Positions 26,176-33,038 of a DNA stretch of 64,000 nucleotides are shown here, one piece after another. The stretch is from NCBI RefSeq assembly GCF_015694735.1, contig NZ_JADQDP010000001.1, positions 558,001-622,000 on the forward strand, in the 5' to 3' direction. The stretch is from Hymenobacter properus. GTDB taxonomy: Bacteria > Bacteroidota > Bacteroidia > Cytophagales > Hymenobacteraceae. The notes under the pieces were generated by a model. That model was not told where the DNA came from, made no database searches, and saw only the letters and a list, made by a program, of their open reading frames with translations. Position numbers and translations under genes: made by a program. Each line of letters begins with the position of its first letter. Position 1 is the first letter of the stretch.

Positions 26176-27348
26176 TTAATAAAAAGTGTATTCATACTCA
26201 TACACCGAGGGCTTGCCATTCAGGCTAGCGCTGTCTGTTTTGCGCAGCAGCAGGCCTTTGGCATCGTATTCATAGCTGATGACCGAAGGCCTGTACAGCT
26301 GCCGAGCCGTGGCGTCGGCAGTGCCGGTACGCAGCTGATAGTTGCGTTCCTCGCGCGTCAGCTGCCCCGCCGCGTTGCGCACGTAGCGCGTGACGTAGCC
26401 CGACAAGCGCGTTTCGCTGCGCATAGTCATCGACCAACTGCCATCCTTAGCACTCGATTTCGACGGCAGCCTGGGCCCTTCGGTGGTATCAGCCATATAG
26501 GCGGCGCGCACAAGCAGGCCTTGCGCATCATACTCGTAGCGGTTGCCCGGCACGAAGCGGGCCCGCCGGTGGCGGGCCTGCCGCAGCAGCTCGGGCGTGG
26601 GCGTTACGCCCGCAGACAGCGCCGGCCGGAAGTCCAGCTTTCCGGTCTCTACTAACAGCCTCGTCCGCTTCACGGCGTAGTTCGCCAAAAATTCGGTGGG
26701 CTGGTCGGCCGCATCGTAAGTCACAGTTATCGTGGCGGTAGTATCGCGGCCCAGCGGGTAGCTGCGCACCTGCAGCCGCTGCCGGGCCGACGCGCCGGCC
26801 ATGCCGGGCAGGGGCTGGAACAGCGCGTCCAGCGTCACGGTATCGCCGCGCTGCGTCTGGTGCGTTTGCTGCCAGAGCACGGGGTCGGGTTGCCCCACCA
26901 GCGCGTAGGTCGTATACAATTGCTTAGCGGGCTCGAACACGGTTTGCGAGCCCCGCGGGTCGTCGGGCATGGGCAGCACGTCCAGGGCCACCAGCCGATT
27001 CTGCTTGTCGAAGCGCTGCCGTCGGTGTTGGCCGAAATACGGCTTGGCAATCAGGGTTTGGTTGCCCCGCCGGTCCAGCTCGAAGTAATCCGTTGTATCG
27101 CGGCGGCCAGACTGCCGCATCACCACCGTTTTCACGTGTTGCCGGGCGTAATGCAGCCGGGCCAGTGAGTCATCGGCCGACAGGTGCTGGGGTAGTACGT
27201 TCAGCGAGAACACCAGCGGCAACTGCAACGGCATGCTCGTGGTTACCGTTGCGGTTTGGGCCGGCTGCCCCACCTGGCCATGGCCCGAGAAAGGCAGTAG
27301 TACTGCTATGGCCAGCCCTGCACCGGCGCCAATTGCATTTCGTAACAT
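26176..27348 (-). CDS. Exported protein with YD/RHS-like repeat motifs
   Basis: A 390-residue exported protein (signal-like AGAGLAIAVLLPFSGHGQ). The sequence holds several weak tyrosine/aspartate units resembling RHS/YD repeats: DYFELDRRGNQTL, RQRFDKQNRLVAL, NRYEYDAQGLLVRAA and, near the C-terminus, ISYEYDAKGLLLRKTD, ending in an aromatic strand YEYEYTFY. Such repeats make long beta-structures in cell-surface and toxin proteins, but this protein is short and has no toxin domain. Function unknown. No operon partner is evident; Rof lies divergently 58 bp away. Confidence 0.75.
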   Translation of the reverse strand: MLRNAIGAGAGLAIAVLLPFSGHGQVGQPAQTATVTTSMPLQLPLVFSLNVLPQHLSADDSLARLHYARQHVKTVVMRQSGRRDTTDYFELDRRGNQTLIAKPYFGQHRRQRFDKQNRLVALDVLPMPDDPRGSQTVFEPAKQLYTTYALVGQPDPVLWQQTHQTQRGDTVTLDALFQPLPGMAGASARQRLQVRSYPLGRDTTATITVTYDAADQPTEFLANYAVKRTRLLVETGKLDFRPALSAGVTPTPELLRQARHRRARFVPGNRYEYDAQGLLVRAAYMADTTEGPRLPSKSSAKDGSWSMTMRSETRLSGYVTRYVRNAAGQLTREERNYQLRTGTADATARQLYRPSVISYEYDAKGLLLRKTDSASLNGKPSVYEYEYTFY

Positions 27349-27406
27349 CGGGTAGATTATGTTGCCCGCAATTACGTACTATTCCGGCTAATCCAGCCAA
27401 CTCGCC

Positions 27407-27679
27407 ATGAATACCGACTATAAACCCATCGACTGCAACTACTACGACCACCTCGAAGCCGCCGCCACCCAGCGCCGCCGCGTCGACTTGCAGTATTTCA
27501 ACGACCTGCGCCAGCTCTGCCTGGGTTCGGGCGTGATTGAAACCTTGTTCATCCGCGACAAGGTGGAGTACATGCGCCTGAAATCGGGCGAGGAAATCCG
27601 TCTCGACCACCTCATTCGGCTCGACGATAAGCCCGCGCCCGGCTACGCCGACTACCCCGATTTCAGCTGCGGCTGCTGA
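27407..27679 (+). CDS. Rof-like Rho-binding antiterminator family protein
   Basis: A 90-residue cytoplasmic protein. The opening DYKPIDCNYYDHLEAAA matches the N-terminus of the Rof family (E. coli Rof begins Y-x-PI-x-C-x-x-YD-x-LE). The following beta-strand pattern (RVDLQYFN, GVIETLFIRDKVEYMRLKSGEEIRLDHLIRLDD) fits the Sm-like fold. E. coli Rof binds Rho and inhibits termination. The C-terminus is unusual, ending in YPDFSCGC with two Cys. Function in this phylum is untested, so the name is by family only. Confidence 0.78.
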   Translation: MNTDYKPIDCNYYDHLEAAATQRRRVDLQYFNDLRQLCLGSGVIETLFIRDKVEYMRLKSGEEIRLDHLIRLDDKPAPGYADYPDFSCGC

Positions 27680-27703
27680 GGCATACAGTCACGGCATAAA
27701 GCG

Positions 27704-27878
27704 CATGCCAAATGCAACCGAGGCATCCCGTGTGCGCCGTCTATCATCCTGAGCGCAGCGAAGGACCTGCTCACGTCAGAACAACTTATTCTGACGTGAG
27801 CAGGTCCTTCGCTCAGGATGACAGGAGATAGGGGTTTAATACCCCACGCGAGATGCCTAGGCTGCGCTCGGCATGACG
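27704..27878. repeat. Nested palindromic repeats, copies 4a (outer) and 4b (inner)
   Basis: The outer arms are degenerate members of the GTCATGC family: about 27704-27735 (GCATGCCAAATGCAACCGAG...) and 27845-27878 (CACGCGAGATGCCTAGGCTG...). Between them, at ~27743-27824, sits an intact GTCATCCTGAGC-type palindrome with arms GAGCGCAGCGAAGGACCTGC.../its complement. The inner element appears inserted into the outer one. The block separates the convergent Rof-like and DUF4097-like genes. Confidence 0.85.
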
Positions 27879-27901
27879 TTATACTAAACTAATTATAGCG
27901 C

Positions 27902-28720
27902 CTAATTGCGCGTGACCTGCTCCACCGTCACGCCCCCGTTGGTGGTTACGGCGCGCACGGGGGCGCCGCCTTTGCCCAGCGTGGTGGCCAGTTCGCGCCG
28001 CAGGAAGCCCGATTTGGTGACCGCCATGTTGGCCCGGATGCTGCCCACGTTGGTGCTGGTGAACAGCTGCGCCGAATAATCCGACGGCACGGTCCAGTGA
28101 ATGCCGCCGTTGGTGGTTTCCACGTCGAGGCCTTTGCCGTCCCATTTGCTGCCGCTAAGCTTGATATTTAGCCCGCCGTTCACGGTTTGGCCCGTCACCT
28201 GGCCACCCAGACTCTGGAGCGTCACGCCGCCGTTGGTGGCGTGAAATTTCACCTCGCCCAGCAAGTGGTCGAGGTTGATGCCGCCGTTAGTGGTGTTGAG
28301 GGCCAGGGCCGTTTGGCGGGGCACAAATACCTCGTAGCTCACGGCGTAATGCTCATTTTGTTCCGTCGAGGTGGCCTGCACCTGGTTGTTGGCGGTGGCA
28401 ATGCTCACGCTTTTCACGCGGGCCTGCGCTTCGGCTTCGGTGCTGGCCCAGCTCGTTACTTTGGCCCGGATGCGTACGTTGGGACCGTCCCAGCCGTGCA
28501 CCGTGATGCCGCCGTTGGCCCCGCCCTCAATACGCAGGGGCTGGCCAGCGGGCGCGGCCATGGTCAGGTCCCGGGTTTCGCAAAACTGCTTGTTTTCGCC
28601 ATCGTTGCGCCAGCCGCGGCCTTCCTGGCAGGTGCTGGTAAACTGGGGCTCGGCAGTGGTTTGGGCCGTGGCGGCCAGGGCCAGGCAGTGGAGAGCGAGT
28701 GCAGAAAAAAGGGTTTTCAT
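27902..28720 (-). CDS. DUF4097-type exported beta-solenoid protein
   Basis: A 272-residue exported protein (signal LFSALALHCLALAATAQ). From about residue 60 it carries repeated NGG-centred units: GGANGGITVHGWDG, NTTNGGINLDHLLG, HATNGGVTLQSLGG, QTVNGGLNIKLSG, TTNGGIHWTVP and TTNGGVTVEQV. These are the regular turns of the DUF4097/DUF2807-like right-handed beta-helix seen in putative surface adhesins. It is probably periplasmic or surface exposed. Ligand and function unknown. Confidence 0.8.
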   Translation of the reverse strand: MKTLFSALALHCLALAATAQTTAEPQFTSTCQEGRGWRNDGENKQFCETRDLTMAAPAGQPLRIEGGANGGITVHGWDGPNVRIRAKVTSWASTEAEAQARVKSVSIATANNQVQATSTEQNEHYAVSYEVFVPRQTALALNTTNGGINLDHLLGEVKFHATNGGVTLQSLGGQVTGQTVNGGLNIKLSGSKWDGKGLDVETTNGGIHWTVPSDYSAQLFTSTNVGSIRANMAVTKSGFLRRELATTLGKGGAPVRAVTTNGGVTVEQVTRN

Positions 28721-28925
28721 GGAGAAGGATTTAGGTGAGCTGTGGATGTGTTTTTTAATTAAGGTGCCACCTCGGCGGCGGTTGGTGCAGGGAGTACCTG
28801 GGTCGGGCCGATTCGTTACAGCCGCTCCAACATTTTTTTCCGGTTGAGCTTAGCACCTCCTTTTCGCCGGTTTTCCCGTATGCAGAAGCACATCTTTCCA
28901 TTCACCCTCCTACCCCGCCCACCTT

Positions 28926-29948
28926 ATGGATACCGTAGCTGCTGGCGTCACCCAGCTCCGCATTCAGCGCTTTGTCAACGTGTACTTCGTCGAAACCGGC
29001 ACCCCCGGCGAGTGGGTGCTGATTGACACGGGCTTGCCCGGCAGCGCCAAAACCATCATTGCCGCCGCCGACAAGCTCTTCTACCCCGGCACCCACCCCG
29101 AAGCCATCATTCTCACCCACGGCCACCTCGACCACCTAGGCTCGGCCAAGGAGCTGGCCGACCACTGGAACGTGCCCGTGGTGGTACACCCGCTGGAGCT
29201 GCCCTACGTGACCGGCCAAGCCTTGTACCCACCACGCGACCCCACCGTGGGCGGCTCGCTGGCTTTTATGAGCCGCTTCTTCCCCACCCAGCTGCCCAAC
29301 CTCGAAGACCGGGTGCAGGCGCTCGATGCCGACGACCCCAGCACGCCTTTCCTCATGAATTGGCGCTGGCTGCACGTACCGGGCCACGCGCCCGGCCAGC
29401 TGGCCTTCTTCCGCGACGCCGACCGGGTGCTGATTGGTGCTGACGCCTTCGCCACCTGCCACCACGACTCGGTGCCGGCCGTGCTGCTGGGGCTGCCCAA
29501 AATCAGCCGCGCCGGCACGCCGTTCAACTACGACTGGCAGGCCGCGCGCCAATCGGTGCAAGCCTTGGCCGACCTGGAGCCTAAGGCCATTGGCTGCGGC
29601 CACGGCCCGGTCATCACCGGTCCCGAGGCGGCAGCTGGCCTGCGCGCCCTGGCCGATAATTACCCCGTGCCCAGCCACGGCCGCTACGTGCACGAGCCCG
29701 CCCGCACCGACGCCAGCGGGGTGGAGCACCTCCCGCCCGCACCCAAAGACACCCTGCCCCTCAAGGCCGCCGTCATTGGCGGCAGCCTGCTGGTGGCGGG
29801 CGCAGCGTGGCTGCTTACTGGCGGACGGCGTAAAAACCGCAAAGCCGCCAAAACCTACCGCAAAGCTTACAATGCTTCGCTGAAAAAGCCCAGAGGCTAC
29901 CAATCGCCTACCCCGCCGCCGCTGTACCGGGGAGGAGTTGGTGACTAA
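28926..29948 (+). CDS. MBL-fold metallo-hydrolase with C-terminal membrane segment
   Basis: A 340-residue protein. The metallo-beta-lactamase core shows LIDTGLPGSA, ILTHGHLDHLGSAKEL (H-x-H-x-D-H, the dinuclear zinc site, about residues 62-68), HVPGHAPGQLAFF (third His), IGADAF (bridging Asp) and a final GCGHGP His. It resembles YycJ/glyoxalase-II-like hydrolases; the substrate is unknown. An unusual C-terminal tail follows: a hydrophobic segment VIGGSLLVAGAAWLLTGG (about 280-297) and a strongly basic end (RRKNRKAAKTYRK), suggesting membrane attachment of the catalytic domain. Confidence 0.85.
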   Translation: MDTVAAGVTQLRIQRFVNVYFVETGTPGEWVLIDTGLPGSAKTIIAAADKLFYPGTHPEAIILTHGHLDHLGSAKELADHWNVPVVVHPLELPYVTGQALYPPRDPTVGGSLAFMSRFFPTQLPNLEDRVQALDADDPSTPFLMNWRWLHVPGHAPGQLAFFRDADRVLIGADAFATCHHDSVPAVLLGLPKISRAGTPFNYDWQAARQSVQALADLEPKAIGCGHGPVITGPEAAAGLRALADNYPVPSHGRYVHEPARTDASGVEHLPPAPKDTLPLKAAVIGGSLLVAGAAWLLTGGRRKNRKAAKTYRKAYNASLKKPRGYQSPTPPPLYRGGVGD

Positions 29949-30004
29949 TTGACGTAGAAGTCGCAAAGCGCCAATGCGTTTGTAACCAATAGTAGCGAAT
30001 CACT

Positions 30005-30057
30005 AAAGACGCAAAGGGGCGGCACTTCATGCAGAAGTGCCGCCCCTTTGCGTCTTT
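30005..30057. terminator. Bidirectional hairpin terminator (24-bp stem)
   Basis: Perfect 24-nt arms (30005-30028 / 30034-30057) with a 5-nt loop ATGCA, between the convergent MBL hydrolase and exported-protein genes. The flanks are not strongly T-rich, but the stem is exceptionally long and perfect. It could alternatively be a mobile palindrome. Confidence 0.7.
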
Positions 30058-30079
30058 GGTATACACCCTTTGCTTGGGT

Positions 30080-30631
30080 TTAGTCGCCCATTTTCACGGT
30101 GCCGTCGTCGTTGAAGGTGCGCTTCACCGTTTCCGAACCCTTCACCACCAGCCCAAAAACTTCCCGACCGCCATCGGCTTCCTGGTTCAAAATCATTGAG
30201 AGGGCCAGGGCGGGCTCGTTGTAATTGAACGTGCCACCGTAGGTCACCGGCTTGCCCTTGGAGTCAGAGTAGGTGAACTCGATGTTGTTGCCCTTGATGG
30301 TGTAACTACCCGCTTCGTCGAAATGGTTGGTGCCATAGGGGCCCGGAAACGTCAGCTTCTTCTCGTAGCGCCCGGCCGACCCCAGCGTGAGGGTGCCTCC
30401 CACACCGCGCGTGTTGGTGGGCTTGCTGCTGTATTTGGGTTCGTAAATCAGGTACACCGTGTAGGTGTAGGTGCCGAAAAACTTGGCCGGCAAGCTGCCA
30501 GAAACGGACCGGGTTGCGGGCGCGGCCGAGCGGGTGGCCACGGGTGGGGCCAACTTCTTTGTGGTTTTCGATTGGCCAAAAGCCGGGCCTGCTAGTGCAG
30601 CAAGCAGGAGTGCGTAGTAAGGTGTTTTCAT
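30080..30631 (-). CDS. Exported protein of unknown function, paralog of the gene at 35380
   Basis: A 183-residue exported protein (YYALLLAALAGPAFGQ). The mature part has FGTYTYTVYLIYEP, TRGVGGTLTLGSAGRYEKKLTF, GSYTIKGNNIEFTYSD and GTFNYNEPALALSM, a lipocalin-like or META-like pattern of alternating beta-strands. The same blocks in the same order occur in the gene at 35380, so the two are paralogs flanking the two-component system. No catalytic motif; function unknown. Confidence 0.75.
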   Translation of the reverse strand: MKTPYYALLLAALAGPAFGQSKTTKKLAPPVATRSAAPATRSVSGSLPAKFFGTYTYTVYLIYEPKYSSKPTNTRGVGGTLTLGSAGRYEKKLTFPGPYGTNHFDEAGSYTIKGNNIEFTYSDSKGKPVTYGGTFNYNEPALALSMILNQEADGGREVFGLVVKGSETVKRTFNDDGTVKMGD

Positions 30632-30745
30632 AAAAGGGAAAAAGGGTGAGAACGCCCAAAAGGGCTGTCAAAATAGCGCGGGCAACTCCAGCGGGCAAAC
30701 CAGCGGCCCCGGAAACAGCTAGGCGCGCCGTAGCTGGCTTCTTGG

Positions 30746-31759
30746 TCAGAGCCGCTTGTAGGCCACATTATCGAAGTAAAACCGCGTTACCTGGCCGGTT
30801 TTGTCGTTTCGTTCCACCGGAAAGGCCACGCCGCGGGTAGTGCGGCCCTGCGCGTCGGTCAGCGTTAGCAGCCAGCCGCTCAGGCTCCAGCGGCCGCTGT
30901 TGCTGCTGGTGCTACCGGCACTGTAAGTCTTAGCCCCCGCCTCGTTGCGCCCCCCGAAGCTTGACGCACCACCACCGCTGTAAGTGCCGTCGGGCCGGAA
31001 TGTGAGGCTGCTCACCGCCGAAGCACTACCGCTGCTGGTGCTGATGGAGTTGCCCCCCTCGAAGGAACCCGCGAGCTGGCTGGGGCTTTGAAATGGCTTT
31101 CCGGCCAGGAAAATACCCATGTCCCAACTGAATGTGGTGGCTTGGGGCTCTACTTCGCTGCTGGAGGTTTGGCCGCTGGCCCAGCGCACGCTGAGCTTGT
31201 TGCCCACCACGCTGTAGCTGCCGCGCGAACTGGCCGGAAGAGCCGCTAGTTCCGCCGCCGAAAAGCCCTTGGGGTCGACGTACACTTGGCCGTTGGGGGC
31301 AAAATAGTAAGTTGATTTTTCCAAGGAGCGGGTGGCTATCCAGTAGCGCGTCATGAAAAACAGGCCCACCGGCCGGCCGCCGTTCACGGCCCCCGCCACG
31401 GGCTGCACCGGCGCAGGGCCAGCCGCCGCAGGGCGGGGTGCGGCCATGGCCGCCGTCCGAGCGGCCGGCGCGGGACTGGCGGCTGTCGGCCGCGGGGCAG
31501 CCGCGGCCCCGGCCAGGGCGTTTTTCTTGGCCAGGGCCTTAATCATGCCGTCTGAATCGTCGACGCTCATGTAGGCCTGGTACGCCTGCTGATAGGCCGC
31601 GGCTGCGGCGGCCTTGTTGCCGGCCGCTTCCAGCTGCTGCGCTTTTTTGTAGACTTCGGCGCCGGGAGGGCCACTGTAAGCGGGTTGGGCAAAAGCCGCA
31701 GCCGACACCAGCAGCAACGCTGGCAACACGGCTGAACAAAGGAAAACGCGAGTGGACAT
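30746..31759 (-). CDS. Exported protein with TPR-like N-terminus and Ser/Gly-rich beta domain
   Basis: A protein of about 337 residues. Two nearby Met codons (complements of 31766-31768 and 31757-31759) are possible; the second is placed directly before the signal peptide (VFLCSAVLPALLLVSAAAFAQ). Residues ~35-80 look like a single helical repeat (AEVYKKAQQLEAAGNKAAAAAAYQQAYQAYM). Next come a Pro/Ala-rich linker (about 90-130) and a beta-rich part with FAPNGQVYVDPKGFSAAELAALP, LSVRWASG and FRPDGTYSGGGASSFGG that ends GRWSLSGWLLTLTDAQG. This matches stress-type lipocalin-like detector domains only loosely. Function unknown. Confidence 0.7.
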   Translation of the reverse strand: MSTRVFLCSAVLPALLLVSAAAFAQPAYSGPPGAEVYKKAQQLEAAGNKAAAAAAYQQAYQAYMSVDDSDGMIKALAKKNALAGAAAAPRPTAASPAPAARTAAMAAPRPAAAGPAPVQPVAGAVNGGRPVGLFFMTRYWIATRSLEKSTYYFAPNGQVYVDPKGFSAAELAALPASSRGSYSVVGNKLSVRWASGQTSSSEVEPQATTFSWDMGIFLAGKPFQSPSQLAGSFEGGNSISTSSGSASAVSSLTFRPDGTYSGGGASSFGGRNEAGAKTYSAGSTSSNSGRWSLSGWLLTLTDAQGRTTRGVAFPVERNDKTGQVTRFYFDNVAYKRL

Positions 31760-31768
31760 GCTGTTCAT

Positions 31769-32258
31769 TGATTAAATGTTGTCATACAAGAACCCTGGGA
31801 AAGGCCATCAGGTCTTCCCAGCCCTTTCCATCATACGGCCCCGCCAGCGGCCAGCTAAACATGCCAGCCGGTGCAGCAGCGCGAGCCAGACCGAAGCAGG
31901 AGCTGCGTCGGTGCCTCGCCGGCATGAGGCGGCCACCCACGGCAGGCGGTGCCACTTGAGCAGAAAATTTCCTTTCGTGCGTTCGGAGGATTTCATAAGC
32001 TTGGAAAGCAGCCCGTGAAATTGCCGGAAACAGCGGCGTGGGTTCGCCCGAAAACTACTGCCGCCAACCGGCAGCTTCTAAGTGCAGTCTAGCAAAGCTT
32101 TTATAAAGTCGACGGACGGAGTTTTGCATCGGCGAATAACAAAGCCTGGCGGGGCTATACCTTGCACTGCTCCTCAGTCCCCGTAATAATGCCTTGCAGC
32201 CCGCAGCAACGTTTCTGGGTACAGAGAACCGGCACGCTGCTTCTTATTTTGCCTGCCT
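31769..32258. other. 490-bp region without a recognised gene
   Basis: Only short, improbable frames are present in this intergenic stretch between a minus-strand exported-protein gene and the LytTR regulator gene. A promoter-like TACCTTGC lies at 32158-32165, 94 nt upstream of the regulator start; no matching -33 was confirmed. No RNA gene, long repeat or clear hairpin was recognised. Confidence 0.5.
32158..32165 (+). promoter_or_regulatory. Promoter-like TACCTTGC element upstream of the LytTR regulator
   Basis: This matches the TAnC-TT-(T)GC pattern seen before other genes in the window and lies 93 nt upstream of the ATG at 32259. The -33 element is not recognisable. Confidence 0.3.
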
Positions 32259-33038
32259 ATGCCTTCCGCTGCCCCTCCCCCTTTCAGTTGCCTGGTGCTC
32301 GACGATGACCCGCTGGTGGGCGACCTCGTGAGCAGCTACGTGGCCCGTGTGCCGTCGCTGACGCTATGCGGCTGCCACGAAAACGCCCTGGCCGCTTTTG
32401 AGCACCTGAACCGCGAGCCCGTCGACATCCTCATCAGCGACATCGAGCTACCCGAGCTCAACGGGCTGGAATTGGTGCGGGCCCTGCGCCAGCCGCCGTT
32501 GGTCATCTTCATGACTTCCCACCCCGAGTACGCCCTGCCCACTTACGACCTCGATGCCGTAGATTTCCTGGTGAAGCCCCTGCGCTTCGACCGCTTTCTC
32601 CGGGCCATCGACAAGGCCCTGCTACTGCTCCGGGCCCGGGCTGCCGACGCCGCACAACCCGCCACCAGCAGCCCTGAACCCACGGACGAGGATGACACTT
32701 TCTTCATCCGCACCGAATTCCAGTTTCTGAAGCTGCACTACGCCGAGGTGGCCTACGTGGAAGCCATGCGCGACTTCGTGAAGGTGCACCTACTCGACGG
32801 CACGGTACACATCACCCTGGTCAACCTCAAGCACATGGAAGAGCAACTGCCCCCCGCCCTGTTTGTGCGCACGCACCGCTCGTTTCTTGTAAATGCCCGG
32901 CACATTGAGGCCGTCACCAACCAGGAGGTGCGCGTGCGCGGCGCAGAGGTGCCGCTGGGCAGCACCTTCCGCGACGCCGTGCTGCAACAAGTGGTGCAGC
33001 AGCGGCTGCTCAGCCGTCATCCCTCCAAGCGGGCGTAG
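32259..33038 (+). CDS. LytTR family DNA-binding response regulator
   Basis: A 259-residue cytoplasmic regulator. The receiver domain (about 8-125) has the acidic pocket LVLDDDP, the phospho-acceptor Asp61 in DILISDIELPELNG, a Thr/Ser switch in VIFMTSHPEYA and the conserved Lys in VDFLVKPLRFDRF. An acidic Pro/Ser linker leads to a LytTR DNA-binding domain (about 148-250: FFIRTEFQFLKLHYAEVAYVEAMRDFVKVHL ... FVRTHRSFLVNARHIEAV). LytTR regulators bind direct-repeat sites and often control secretion or autolysis genes. The neighbouring kinase overlaps its 3' end by 22 bp on the other strand and is the likely partner. Confidence 0.92.
   Translation: MPSAAPPPFSCLVLDDDPLVGDLVSSYVARVPSLTLCGCHENALAAFEHLNREPVDILISDIELPELNGLELVRALRQPPLVIFMTSHPEYALPTYDLDAVDFLVKPLRFDRFLRAIDKALLLLRARAADAAQPATSSPEPTDEDDTFFIRTEFQFLKLHYAEVAYVEAMRDFVKVHLLDGTVHITLVNLKHMEEQLPPALFVRTHRSFLVNARHIEAVTNQEVRVRGAEVPLGSTFRDAVLQQVVQQRLLSRHPSKRA

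Noticed and set aside
31808..31996. Small minus-strand gene (62 codons) in the gap before the LytTR regulator
   Set aside because: Arg/Trp/Ala-biased translation, no start context and no recognisable motif.
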